Part shown: positions 25,632 through 34,027 of the stretch, one piece after another | Layout of the letters: each line of letters opens with the position of its first letter | How positions within the stretch are numbered: position 1 is the stretch's first letter | Program-made: the position numbers and the translations under genes | Assembly (NCBI GenBank): GCA_014860355.1 | Contig: JACZJV010000033.1 | Span: 1 to 64,000 of the forward strand | Direction: 5' to 3' | DNA: 64,000 nt | DNA from: Burkholderiales bacterium | Lineage (GTDB): Bacteria; Pseudomonadota; Gammaproteobacteria; Burkholderiales; SG8-39 | Notes under the pieces: generated by a model | What the model saw: only the letters and a program-made list of their open reading frames with translations | Databases searched by the model: none | What the model was told of the DNA's origin: nothing

Positions 25632-25660
25632 GGCTTATCCACAAATCCTGTGGATAAGCC
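25632..25660 (+). terminator. Perfect hairpin made of two DnaA-box sequences
   Basis: GGCTTATCCACA (25632-25643) is exactly inverted at 25649-25660 with a 5-nt loop (AATCC). Each arm contains the 9-bp consensus DnaA box TTATCCACA, and a third, near-consensus copy (TTTTCCACA on the minus strand) follows at 25661-25669. It sits between two convergent genes, so it may stop transcription from both sides even though it lacks a T-run. DnaA binding would be a second possible role. Confidence 0.55.
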
Positions 25661-25714
25661 TGTGGAAAACGGTCTGGAATGCCTCCAATTCAGCTGGGAA
25701 AAATTGGCGCAATA

Positions 25715-26230
25715 TTAGGTGTGCTTGTTGTTTGAGCGTTCGTCGCCGCGCACGCATCGAACGCTGGCCTGTACCCGCTTGCGCGCGCTTTGCTTGCCGG
25801 AAACCGGGCTCGAGTGTTCTTGTTTGCGCAGGAAGTCGCGGTATTTCATGTCTTCGTGCAACAGGTGATCGACCAGCAGCTGTTTTATATGCAGACCCTT
25901 GAGCGCCCAGGTGAAGCTGACGTCGGCCCGTTCGAATTCCTTCATCACGCGATCGAACTGCGCGGTGAGTTGCGCATGCTTGGCCGCGTGCGCCGCCCGG
26001 TGCGGATATTTCCATTTCACCAGCAGCTGCTGTTCATGCCAGAAATGATGCGTGGCCTCCATCAGCATCAGGTCGAGCAGCCGCTCGACCTCCGCTTTGT
26101 CCCTGCATTCGACGATAGCCTGGTTCAGGTCGTTGACGCGCCCGACGAATTTCTGATGCTCTTCGTCGATCTCAACGACGCCGACGCTGAGGGAGTCGTT
26201 CCATTTGATTTCCCATTCGGATTGCTTCAT
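25715..26230 (-). CDS. Bacteriohemerythrin
   Basis: A 171-residue hemerythrin-domain protein. The di-iron ligands are visible: VEIDEEHQKFV with the first His, EATHHFWHEQQLLVKW with the His and Glu pair, HAAKHAQL, and LLVDHLLHEDMKYRDF with the last His and Asp. The C-terminal ~35 residues are basic and disordered. Start at ATG 26230 with an AAGGAAA ribosome binding site. Bacteriohemerythrins bind O2 and feed oxygen to enzymes or sense it in chemotaxis-type proteins; this one is a single-domain cytosolic form. It stands alone. Confidence 0.9.
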   Translation of the reverse strand: MKQSEWEIKWNDSLSVGVVEIDEEHQKFVGRVNDLNQAIVECRDKAEVERLLDLMLMEATHHFWHEQQLLVKWKYPHRAAHAAKHAQLTAQFDRVMKEFERADVSFTWALKGLHIKQLLVDHLLHEDMKYRDFLRKQEHSSPVSGKQSARKRVQASVRCVRGDERSNNKHT

Positions 26231-26430
26231 GGCGCTTTCCTTCGAGGCAGCTTTGAGCATCATTCGCAGAAGCAGATAGTGCCGCCTTTTCGGGCCCGGG
26301 GTTTGACGAGGATCAAGCAAATTCCAGACGCAGGCGAGAAGCGGGGCCGGCGACGAGATTGCCGCCGCAATGCGCGAGTGCGCCCTAGCGTCGGCACCCG
26401 GCGGCGCAAGCGCTCTACAACCGTGCACCC

Positions 26431-27429
26431 GTGCCCATGCTGAACTTCGCCATCGTCGGCCTGGGCCGCTGGGGTCAGCGGCTGCTCGACGCGGTCCGCA
26501 CGCCGGCGAGCGCGAAACTGCGCTGCACCCGCGCCGTGGCCGCAAGGCCGGACAAGCTGCGCGGGTACTGCGGCGCGCGCGAGTTGATTCTGAGCGCTGA
26601 TCTGGCGCAGGCGCTGGCCGACCCGCAGCTGGATGCAGTGGTCCTCGCCACGCCGCACTCGCTGCATGCCGAACAGGTCATCGCGGCGGCGAAGGCGGGC
26701 AAGCATGTTTTCGTGGAGAAGCCGTTCACGCTGGATGCGGCGAGCGCGCGCGCGGCGGCAGATGCCTGCCGCGCGGCCGGGGTCGTGCTCGCGCCAGGCC
26801 ATAACCGGCGCTTTCTGCCCGCCTTCGTCGAAATGCAACGCATCGTCGCCGCGGGGGAACTGGGCGAGATCCTCCATCTGGAAGGCAATTTTTCAGGAAA
26901 CTTCGGGCTCGGTTACGAACCGGGAGTTTGGAGGGCGACGCAGGCGGAAAGCCCTGCCGGGGGCATGACGGCGACGGGCATACACATCATCGATGCCTTC
27001 GTCGCGCTTGCGGGACCGATAAGCTCGATACGCTGCGAGAGCCAGCGCAAAGTGCTGGCCGTGGACCTGGACGACACGACCTCGGCGTTCGCGCGCTTCG
27101 CCAGCGGCGCCACCGGCTGCATGAGCACGCTCACCGCGACCGGACGCATCGTGCGCCTGCAGGTGTTCGGCACGCGCGGCTGGCTGCATCTGCTCGACCA
27201 CCGTATCCTGGAAATCTGCGACATCGAGGGCAGGGTGCGGCGCATCGAGTATCCGCAGCTCGACATAGAGCGCGCGGAGCTGGAGGCGTTTGCCGATGCG
27301 ATAGCCGGCGTCGCCGCCTATCCGGTGCCGGTAGAGGAGGCGATTCACGGCGTTGCCGTGATGCAGGCCGCGATCCGCTCGGCCGCGGACGAGGGCAGCC
27401 GCGTTGCCGTGGACGCCGGTTTTGTTTGA
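26431..27429 (+). CDS. Gfo/Idh/MocA-family NAD(P)-dependent oxidoreductase
   Basis: A 332-residue protein with a Rossmann start (FAIVGLGRWGQRLL), DAVVLATPHSLHAEQ, and the family motif GKHVFVEKPFTLD with the catalytic Lys. The C-terminal alpha/beta sheet domain includes GMTATGIHIIDAF, in which the Gly-x-His box of the family is present. These enzymes oxidise or reduce sugars, inositols or biliverdin-like substrates; the substrate here cannot be read. It converges with ftcD (27 bp between ends), so no operon relation to Hut is implied. Confidence 0.85.
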   Translation: MPMLNFAIVGLGRWGQRLLDAVRTPASAKLRCTRAVAARPDKLRGYCGARELILSADLAQALADPQLDAVVLATPHSLHAEQVIAAAKAGKHVFVEKPFTLDAASARAAADACRAAGVVLAPGHNRRFLPAFVEMQRIVAAGELGEILHLEGNFSGNFGLGYEPGVWRATQAESPAGGMTATGIHIIDAFVALAGPISSIRCESQRKVLAVDLDDTTSAFARFASGATGCMSTLTATGRIVRLQVFGTRGWLHLLDHRILEICDIEGRVRRIEYPQLDIERAELEAFADAIAGVAAYPVPVEEAIHGVAVMQAAIRSAADEGSRVAVDAGFV

Positions 27430-27455
27430 ATGGCGGCGCGTGCTTACGCGCAGAC

Positions 27456-29303
27456 CTACTTCAGCAGCAGCGCCTCGAGTCGCGCGTTGCCTTCCTTGGT
27501 CGCGCGCGCGAGGAGCTCGTCGGCCTGGGCCAGCAGCCTGGCGCAGGCCGGCCGCATGTCGGCGATGTAGGCAGCGTCGGCGAGGTCCTTCAGGTTGATC
27601 AGTACGTTCCAGACACCGCCGCGCACACCTGCGGCGCCTATGGTGAAACCCACCATCGCATCGGTGATGGAATTCGGATTGCCGTGCTGCATCGCCGCCT
27701 CCGCGGCTTCCATGGCTTCGTAGCTGAGGCGCGCAGTGCGCAGCGGCACTTCGATCGCGAGCTTGAGGCCTTCCTGCATTTTCGCATTGCGCTGCGTCTG
27801 TTCCTCGGCGGTGCCCGCGGGAAGCCGGCGCGCGTCCATGTACGCGCTGAAGGCGAAGGTGTCTTCGTCCACTGCGAGCATCAGGGCATCCTTCACGCGC
27901 TGCGCCTGCTCGGCGGCGGCCATGAGCTGGCGCTCTGCGGCTGCGCTTGCCGCCTTGCCCTGGGTCAGATTGGCCACCATCGACGCGAGCGCCGCGCCCA
28001 GACTTCCGGCGAGTGCGGCGATGGAACCGCCGCCGGGGGCCGGGGTTGCACGGCTGACTTCGTCGACGAGATCGCGGCAACGCATGTCCATCAGGCCTCC
28101 GGCATGGAGCCTGGGCAGTCCGAGCACTTTCTTTTCCAGATCGAAGCGCGCGACGTCGTCAAGGCCCATGCTGAACACCGCCGCCTGGAGCACGTCGCGC
28201 ACCGGGACACAGGCGCTCTTGCCCTGGGCTTCCAGGTAGGCGCGCCCCGACTGGTACAGGGCCTGAAACGGAACCAGGCCGACGATTTCGCTGCCGGTCA
28301 CGACCAGGCCGCGCGCCATCGCCATGCTGCGCGCCGCCTCCAGCACATCCCGGGGCGAGGTCACGCGCCAATTGGTCAGATTGATCGAGAGTTGAACCCG
28401 CTGGTACGCCTCCACATACCAGCCTATGGCCTTGCACGCCTTGAACAGACCCGCGCGGTAGACCTTCTGGCCGATCACGCCTTTTGCGGCGTCGATATCG
28501 TTCAGGCCTAGCAGGTCCCGCAGGGAGTAGCCGTGTGCTTCCCGGCAGTGCCGTTCGGTATCTTCCAGGCGCTTTCCGTCGAAATCGCAGTTGCCGCAGG
28601 GAAAGAGGTTCTCCGCATAGCGCAGTTCCTGGCCGCTCGAATAATACGCATTCCTCTGCTGGCGGCGCGCCACGCGGCCTTTTTCGCGCAGCTCCAGGGC
28701 GATGTCGGTCGCGTGCGCCTTGTCCGTGCTGTTGAGGTTGATGTTGTAGGCGACGAGGAATTCACGCGCACCGGTGATCAGCGCGCCGAAGCCCGGATTG
28801 AAGCGGGCCGGGCCGTAGTCCGGCGCCCATTCCGGATCCTTCAGTTTGCGCTCCAGCCCTTCGTATTCGCCCTTGCGCACGAGCGCCAGGTTGCTGCGCG
28901 CGGGGCGGCTCGCGGCGTGCTCGTACAGGTAGACCGGCACGTCCAGCTCTTTTCCCACGCGCTCGCCCAGGCGCCGCGCGAATTCGGCGCAATCATCCAT
29001 GGTGACGCCTTCGACCGGGACAAACGGGCAGACGTCGCACGCGCCCATGCGCGGATGCGAGCCTGTGTGCCGGCGCATATCGATGAGCTTCGCGGCCGCC
29101 GCTATGCCGCGGAATGCGGCTTCGATTACGCTGTCCGGATCGCCCACGAAGCTGACGACGGTGCGGTTGGTGTCCGCGCCGGGATCGACATCGAGCAGCT
29201 TTACCGCGGACACGGACGCTATCGCATCCGTAATCTGGCGGATTTTGGCCGGGTCTCGGCCCTCGGAAAAATTGGGTACGCACTCGACGACGCGCTGGTT
29301 CAT
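27456..29303 (-). CDS. ftcD: Formimidoyltransferase-cyclodeaminase (bifunctional) with inserted Cys/His segment
   Basis: A 615-residue fusion. Residues ~1-205 and ~285-375 are glutamate formimidoyltransferase: VVECVPNFSEGRD at the start and RRHTGSHPRMGACDVCP with the catalytic His. Residues ~410-615 are the formimidoyl-THF cyclodeaminase (STPAPGGGS-like SRATPAPGGGSIAAL). It moves the formimino group from N-formimino-glutamate to THF, then releases ammonia, finishing histidine catabolism after HutI. Between residues ~210 and 285 lies a segment with C236-x2-C239-x12-H252-C253-x3-H257, absent from the mammalian enzyme, which makes this protein about 70 residues longer. It follows hutC by 49 bp on the same strand and is likely co-transcribed. 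Confidence 0.9.
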   Translation of the reverse strand: MNQRVVECVPNFSEGRDPAKIRQITDAIASVSAVKLLDVDPGADTNRTVVSFVGDPDSVIEAAFRGIAAAAKLIDMRRHTGSHPRMGACDVCPFVPVEGVTMDDCAEFARRLGERVGKELDVPVYLYEHAASRPARSNLALVRKGEYEGLERKLKDPEWAPDYGPARFNPGFGALITGAREFLVAYNINLNSTDKAHATDIALELREKGRVARRQQRNAYYSSGQELRYAENLFPCGNCDFDGKRLEDTERHCREAHGYSLRDLLGLNDIDAAKGVIGQKVYRAGLFKACKAIGWYVEAYQRVQLSINLTNWRVTSPRDVLEAARSMAMARGLVVTGSEIVGLVPFQALYQSGRAYLEAQGKSACVPVRDVLQAAVFSMGLDDVARFDLEKKVLGLPRLHAGGLMDMRCRDLVDEVSRATPAPGGGSIAALAGSLGAALASMVANLTQGKAASAAAERQLMAAAEQAQRVKDALMLAVDEDTFAFSAYMDARRLPAGTAEEQTQRNAKMQEGLKLAIEVPLRTARLSYEAMEAAEAAMQHGNPNSITDAMVGFTIGAAGVRGGVWNVLINLKDLADAAYIADMRPACARLLAQADELLARATKEGNARLEALLLK

Positions 29304-29352
29304 GATGTTCTCTCTGTTGGTGGGGTCGGAGGATGCCGCATGAGCGCTGCGA

Positions 29353-30093
29353 TCAAAACGAGCCGGTAAGCTGGTAGCGGCTGGCCGGGTGCCACATCGT
29401 GGCCACGGATGCGACCGCCCCCAGCGATCTGGTGGTCCGATACAGGACCAGGCAGGGCTCGCCCGCCGGCATCGCCAGCAGCTTGCGGATTTCTGCGGGC
29501 GCGAGCTTGGCCTCGATGCGGTAGCTGACGCCCTGCAACGGCGCGACGCGCATCAGGTATTCATTCGGCGTCGAATGGGCGAAATCCTGGCGCAGGTAAT
29601 CCGGGGCGAGGGCGGCATTGACCCAGCGGTCCTCCACCTGTATCTGTATCGCGTTCTCGTAGTGCACCAGGACCGAGTGAAACAGGCGCATGCCGCGGCG
29701 GGCGTCGAATTGGCGCGCAAGCGTCGCGGGCGCCCTGACGCTTTCCAGCAATTTGACCGCGCAGGCGTGCTCGTCGCCGCGTGCGCGCACTTCGTCGGCG
29801 ATGCTGCGGATCGCGACCAGCGTGGACTGGTATTTCTGCTGTGCGACGTAGGTGCCCAGTCCCTGGATCCGGCTCACGCTCTGCTCGGAGGCGAGCTCGC
29901 GCAAGGCACGATTGACCGTCATGCGCGCCACGCCGAACTGCCGGCCCAGCGCGGCTTCGGTGGGAATCTGGTCGCCTTCCTTCCATTCGCCGGCATGGAT
30001 GCGCTGCAGAATGTGGTTCTTGATCTGCTGGAACGACGGGATGCCCGCCTTGCGGGAGGGCATGGGCTTTGCCGTGTTGCCGGTGCTACGCAT
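29353..30093 (-). CDS. hutC: HutC, GntR-family repressor of histidine utilisation
   Basis: A 246-residue regulator with an N-terminal GntR winged helix (QIKNHILQRIHAGEWKEGDQ and the recognition part FGVARMTVNRALRELASEQ) and a C-terminal UTRA effector domain with the HutC-type box EDRWVNAALAPDYLRQDF. HutC proteins bind urocanate, which releases them from operators. The gene is upstream of ftcD and diverges from the transporter-hutU-hutI operon; two matching operators lie in the 210-bp space. ATG 30093 is taken as the start, although ATG 30063 is also in frame. Confidence 0.93.
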   Translation of the reverse strand: MRSTGNTAKPMPSRKAGIPSFQQIKNHILQRIHAGEWKEGDQIPTEAALGRQFGVARMTVNRALRELASEQSVSRIQGLGTYVAQQKYQSTLVAIRSIADEVRARGDEHACAVKLLESVRAPATLARQFDARRGMRLFHSVLVHYENAIQIQVEDRWVNAALAPDYLRQDFAHSTPNEYLMRVAPLQGVSYRIEAKLAPAEIRKLLAMPAGEPCLVLYRTTRSLGAVASVATMWHPASRYQLTGSF

Positions 30094-30144
30094 TGCGCGC
30101 CTTGCTGGGGTGTTTGTCCGGGAACCGTATTGTGCGCAGTTTCG

Positions 30145-30158
30145 GTTGTCTATACAAC
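30145..30158 (+). promoter_or_regulatory. HutC-type operator 1
   Basis: GTTGTCTATACAAC is a near-perfect palindrome, the pattern expected for a GntR/HutC operator (known sites centre on TTGTATATACAA-like words). It lies 52 bp upstream of hutC and 17 bp before the -35 box of the rightward operon. Its reverse complement core recurs at operator 2. Confidence 0.75.
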
Positions 30159-30161
30159 CCC

Positions 30162-30190
30162 TTGCACCGCGAAGAATTCGGTGCTAAATT
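30162..30190 (+). promoter_or_regulatory. Sigma-70-type promoter of the transporter-hutU-hutI operon
   Basis: TTGCAC at 30162-30167 and TAAATT at 30185-30190 are separated by 17 bp, a good -35/-10 match. The promoter lies exactly between the two HutC-type operators, so repressor bound to both would block polymerase. It points to the rightward ABC-transporter genes. Confidence 0.65.
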
Positions 30191-30201
30191 GGCGTTGCAT
30201 C

Positions 30202-30215
30202 TTTGTATAGACAAC
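30202..30215 (+). promoter_or_regulatory. HutC-type operator 2
   Basis: TTTGTATAGACAAC, the reverse complement of GTTGTCTATACAAA, shares 13 of 14 bases with operator 1. It lies just past the -10 box, at about the transcription start, a classic repressor position. The two sites are 57 bp apart, near five helical turns, which would allow looping or side-by-side binding. Confidence 0.75.
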
Positions 30216-30302
30216 TGGCTGTTTGCGGCATCCGGCAGGGCGGATCAAAGCGGATGACGGAAGCGGCGAAATCCATCGCGCAATCTAACGAGGGGCAATC
30301 AC

Positions 30303-31451
30303 ATGAACTACAAGAGTCTGGCAATTGCCGCAACCGCAGCGTTCGCAGTGCAGTTTGGGGTGCCCGCCTGGGCGCAGGTGAAAATCGGCATCAACGTCCC
30401 GCTGACGGGTTTTGCCGCGGCCGACGGCAAGTCGGCCCTCGACGGCGCAAAACTCGCGGTGGCCGACGCCAACGCGAAGGGCGGGATCAATGGCGAAAAG
30501 ATCGAACTGGTGATCTACGACGACCAGGCTTCGCCCAAGGAAGCCGCGCCGGCGGCGACCAAGCTGATAGAGAAGGACAAGGTGGTGGCGGGGGTGTCCG
30601 GCTCGTACTCCGCGTCGACGCGCGCGGCGGCGCCGCTGTTTCAGGCCGCGAAAGTGCCCTACGTGGTGGCGTACTCGATCCACCCCGACGTGACGCTGGC
30701 CGGCGACTACGTGTTTCGCACCGCGACGATGGGCGAAGTGCAGGGCCGCGCCGGCGCAAAACTGGCGAGCGATCTGGGCAAGAAGAACGTGGTATTGATC
30801 ACCCTCAAGAATGATTTTGGTCAGGCGCTTGCCGCCGGCTTCAAGGAGGCCGCGCCGAAGTTCGGCGTGAAGATCATCAACGAGTACGAGTACGGCATGC
30901 CGGATCGCCAGTTCGGCGCGCTGATCTCCAAGGTGAAATCGGACAATCCGGATCTGCTGTATGCGTCCGGCTATTACTTCACCGCCGGCCCGCTGGTGAA
31001 TCAATTGCGCGCCGCCGGCGTCAGCGTTCCGGTCATAGGCCAGGAGGGTTACGACTCGGAGAAATTCATCGAGATCGCGGGTGCGGCATCCGAGGGCACG
31101 CTGGTCACCACCTCGCTCGATCGCGACTCGAATTCGCCGGTCACGCAGGCGTTTCTGAAGGAGTTCCGCGCGGCGTACAACTACGGCGCGGACATGGTTG
31201 GGGCATCGACCTTCACCGCAACCGCCATCGCCATCGAAGGCTTGAAGAAGACCGGCGGCAAAGGCGGCGAGGCGCTGAAGAAGGCAATCGAGGGTGGCAG
31301 CTTCAGCACGCCCATCGGCAAGCTCAGCTTCAACGACCTGCACGAAGTGAAGAAGGACGTGCAGGTGCAGGTGGTCAAGGGCAAGGCGTTTCACCGCCAT
31401 TCGGTGATTTCCGACCCGGTGCTGCTGGCGCCGCCGACCAAGGCCAAGTAA
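30303..31451 (+). CDS. Branched-chain-type ABC transporter, substrate-binding protein
   Basis: A 382-residue periplasmic binding protein with a signal peptide (ends near VPAWAQVKIG) and the LivJ/LivK fold (INVPLTGFAAADGKSALDGA; DDQASPKEAAPAA; GVSGSYSASTRAAAPLF). It is the first gene of the HutC-controlled operon with livH, livM, livG, livF-like genes, hutU and hutI. The context strongly suggests a histidine or urocanate importer, since the family otherwise covers branched-chain amino acids and related amides. A ribosome binding site (GAGGGG) precedes the ATG. Confidence 0.88.
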   Translation: MNYKSLAIAATAAFAVQFGVPAWAQVKIGINVPLTGFAAADGKSALDGAKLAVADANAKGGINGEKIELVIYDDQASPKEAAPAATKLIEKDKVVAGVSGSYSASTRAAAPLFQAAKVPYVVAYSIHPDVTLAGDYVFRTATMGEVQGRAGAKLASDLGKKNVVLITLKNDFGQALAAGFKEAAPKFGVKIINEYEYGMPDRQFGALISKVKSDNPDLLYASGYYFTAGPLVNQLRAAGVSVPVIGQEGYDSEKFIEIAGAASEGTLVTTSLDRDSNSPVTQAFLKEFRAAYNYGADMVGASTFTATAIAIEGLKKTGGKGGEALKKAIEGGSFSTPIGKLSFNDLHEVKKDVQVQVVKGKAFHRHSVISDPVLLAPPTKAK

Positions 31452-31529
31452 TAGTGCAGGAGGCATCCGTGCGCGCGCTCGCCGCCGCGCGGGCTGGGTG
31501 CCGATCGCGCCGCGCACGGAGCCTGTCGC

Positions 31530-32393
31530 ATGCTGTATGTCGAACTGATCGCCCAGGGCCTGATCCAGGGCAGCATCTACGCCCTCATCGCCCTGGGCTT
31601 GACCCTGGTCTACGGCCTGCTGCGCATCCTGCACGTGGCCCATGCCGCCTTTTTCACCCTGGGGGGCTATGTCGGCGTAATGGTCGCGAATCAGACCGGC
31701 AGTTTGGCCGCGGCGATCGTCGCGGCGATGATCGTAGCCGGCATCGGGGGGATATTGGTATTCCGGCTTTGTTACCAGCCGATACTGCATCAACCGCCGT
31801 TCGTGCCGCTGATCGCCTCCATCGGATTGTATATTGCCGCCGAGGAACTGTTCCGCATCGTATTCGGCCCCTCCGGGCTGACCTATAAGTATGCGTTCCT
31901 GCAGGGGCAGGTGATCGCGTTCGGGAGCCTGCGCTTCAAGGAGGCCGAGATCGCGGTGATGCTGGGCAGCGCTGCGATCATCGGGGTATTGAGCCTGCTG
32001 CAAACCCGCACCCGCATCGGCGTGGCCTGCCAGGCGACGGTGTCCGACCCGCAGATGGCGGAGTCCTTCGGCATCTCGCTGCGCAAGGTGGGCGACATCA
32101 ATTTTTTCGTAGGCTCCGCGCTGGCGGCTTTCGCCGGGGTCATGGTGTCGGTGCTGAACAATATGGTGGAGCCGACCATGGGCAGCGTGCCCTCGTACAA
32201 GGCGCTCGCCATCATCGTGCTCGGCGGGCTCGGTTCGGTGCGCGGGACCCTGGTGGCGGCGCTGGTGCTCGGCGTGGTGGAGTCTTTCGGCACCATCTAC
32301 CTCGGCCATTTCCTCGATCGCAACGCGATCGCCTTTGCCTTCCTGATCCTGGTCCTCATGTGGCGGCCGCAGGGACTGTTCGCGAGATCCTGA
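31530..32393 (+). CDS. livH: Branched-chain-type ABC transporter permease (LivH-like)
   Basis: A 287-residue permease with about eight hydrophobic helices (LIAQGLIQGSIYALIALGLT at the start, ending near FAFLILVLMWRPQGLF). It has the family's GLTLVYGLLRILHVAHAAFF box and the EAA-like loop around LGGLGSVRGTLVAALVLG. One half of the membrane channel. It lies 78 bp after the binding-protein gene and 3 bp before the LivM-like gene. Confidence 0.9.
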   Translation: MLYVELIAQGLIQGSIYALIALGLTLVYGLLRILHVAHAAFFTLGGYVGVMVANQTGSLAAAIVAAMIVAGIGGILVFRLCYQPILHQPPFVPLIASIGLYIAAEELFRIVFGPSGLTYKYAFLQGQVIAFGSLRFKEAEIAVMLGSAAIIGVLSLLQTRTRIGVACQATVSDPQMAESFGISLRKVGDINFFVGSALAAFAGVMVSVLNNMVEPTMGSVPSYKALAIIVLGGLGSVRGTLVAALVLGVVESFGTIYLGHFLDRNAIAFAFLILVLMWRPQGLFARS

Positions 32394-32396
32394 GCC

Positions 32397-33248
32397 ATGG
32401 AATACGAAATCTCCCTCGCGACGACCATGGCCATCAGCGTGCTGTTCGCGCTGTCGCTCAACCTGATCACCGGCTTCTGCGGGCAGATCAGCCTGGGTCA
32501 CGCCGCCTTCCTCGGCGTCGGCGCCTACGCTTCCGGCATGCTCGCCAAGGCCGGGGTGCCATTCCTGCTGACGCTGCCCCTGGCCATGCTGCTCTCGGGC
32601 GCGCTCGGCATAGTCGTGGGATTCGCCAGCCTGAGGGTAAGGGCGGACTTTCTTGCCATTACCACCATGGGCGTGGGCTTTCTGTTTGTCGGCATAGTAA
32701 GGCAGCAGGATGCGCTGGGGGGCGAGATGGGCATATCGGCCATCCCCGACACCGGCATGTCCAAGCTGGCGTTCATGCTCCTCGCCGTGGCGATGGCCGC
32801 CGCCGCGGGATTGCTGTCAACTTACGTACGCCGCTGCTGGATGGGACGCGTGTTCGCGGCGATCGCCGAAGACGAGGATACGGTGCGCGTGATGGGTATC
32901 GACGTGCCGCGTTTCAAGCTCACGGCGTTTGCGCTGGGCACGGCCCTGGCCGGACTGGCCGGCGGCTTGTACGCGCAGCACCTGAAATTCATCGCGCCGG
33001 ACAGTTTCGGTTTCATCGAATCGATAACCGTGCTGTCGATGGTGGTGGTGGGGGGCATCGGTTCGGTGGTCGGCGTCAGCGTGTCTGCCGCCGTGCTGTC
33101 GGTGCTGCCCTCGTGGTTTCAGGTCATCGGCGACTACAAGCTGCTGGTGTACGGCGGCTTGCTGTTCCTGATGATGCGCTTCAGTCCGGGCGGGATGGCG
33201 GCGCTGGTGGCGCGTATCTTCCACCCGGACCGCTGGGGGTCGAAATGA
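32397..33248 (+). CDS. livM: Branched-chain-type ABC transporter permease (LivM-like)
   Basis: A 283-residue permease that begins with SVLFALSLNLITGFCGQISL and the box GHAAFLGVGAYASGML of LivM proteins; the cytosolic coupling loop VRVMGIDVPRFKLTAFALG follows. It pairs with the LivH-like permease. The start is 3 bp past the livH-like stop and the end overlaps the first ATPase gene by 4 bp. Confidence 0.9.
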   Translation: MEYEISLATTMAISVLFALSLNLITGFCGQISLGHAAFLGVGAYASGMLAKAGVPFLLTLPLAMLLSGALGIVVGFASLRVRADFLAITTMGVGFLFVGIVRQQDALGGEMGISAIPDTGMSKLAFMLLAVAMAAAAGLLSTYVRRCWMGRVFAAIAEDEDTVRVMGIDVPRFKLTAFALGTALAGLAGGLYAQHLKFIAPDSFGFIESITVLSMVVVGGIGSVVGVSVSAAVLSVLPSWFQVIGDYKLLVYGGLLFLMMRFSPGGMAALVARIFHPDRWGSK

Positions 33249-34027
33249 GCGCGCTGTTGTCCGTAGGCGCGATCACCGTCCGCTTCGACGGGGTTACCGC
33301 GATCAGCGGCGCGTCCTTCGAGGTGAAGCAGGGCGAGCTGCTCGGCCTGATCGGCCCGAACGGCGCCGGCAAGACCACGATGCTCAGAGTGATCACCGGG
33401 GTGGTACGACAGAGCTCGGGCACAGTGCTGCTGGAGGGCAGGCCGCTAGACGGACTGCCGACGCACTTGCGCATCCGGCGGGGTCTGGCCTTGTCACAGC
33501 AGATCGTCAGGCCGTTTCGCGACATGTCGGTAATCGACAATGTGGCGCTGGCCGCCGGCGCCGACAAAACGACGTCGCCGGTGAAGGCGCTGTTCCGTAC
33601 AGGGCGCGAACGCGAACTGAAGATCGGGCATCAGTTGCTCTCGCGCCTCGGAATCGAGCGGCAGGCGAACGAGTCGCCCCAGATACAGCCCATGGGCATA
33701 CTCAAGCGGCTGGAACTGGCGCGCGCTCTGGCGCTGGAACCCAGGCTGCTGCTGCTGGATGAGCCGCTCGCGGGTCTGAACTCGAAGGAGGCGCGCCTGC
33801 TCGCGGACACCATCACTGAAATCAACCGCAGCGGCACCACCATTATCCTGATCGAGCACAACCTGGGTGAAGTGCTGCGCGTCTGCAGCCGGCTGGTGGT
33901 TCTGGATAACGGCGTGAAAATCGCCGATGGCGAGCCGGAGGCGGTGATGAACGACGCGACCGTGCGCGCAGCCTACCTCGGTACGGGTGCGGCGGCACAA
34001 TCGGGAGGGCAGCATGCTGCGGCTTGA
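33245..34027 (+). CDS. livG: Branched-chain-type ABC transporter ATPase (LivG-like)
   Basis: A 260-residue ABC ATPase with normal motifs: Walker A GPNGAGKTTM, the LivG Q-loop region, the short signature region (ILKRLELARALALEPRLLLL; here PMGILKRLEL replaces the canonical LSGGQ, so the signature is poor) and Walker B LLLLDEPLAGLN. ATG 33245 lies inside the upstream stop (4-bp overlap). The C-terminal part ends in VRAAYLG as usual. Its signature loop is unlike the standard LSYGQ of LivG, so see the LivF entry for the pair. Confidence 0.88.
   Translation: MSALLSVGAITVRFDGVTAISGASFEVKQGELLGLIGPNGAGKTTMLRVITGVVRQSSGTVLLEGRPLDGLPTHLRIRRGLALSQQIVRPFRDMSVIDNVALAAGADKTTSPVKALFRTGRERELKIGHQLLSRLGIERQANESPQIQPMGILKRLELARALALEPRLLLLDEPLAGLNSKEARLLADTITEINRSGTTIILIEHNLGEVLRVCSRLVVLDNGVKIADGEPEAVMNDATVRAAYLGTGAAAQSGGQHAAA

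Noticed and set aside
30285-32501. Long antisense frame opposite the importer genes
   Set aside because: Same reason: shadow of three clear transporter genes.
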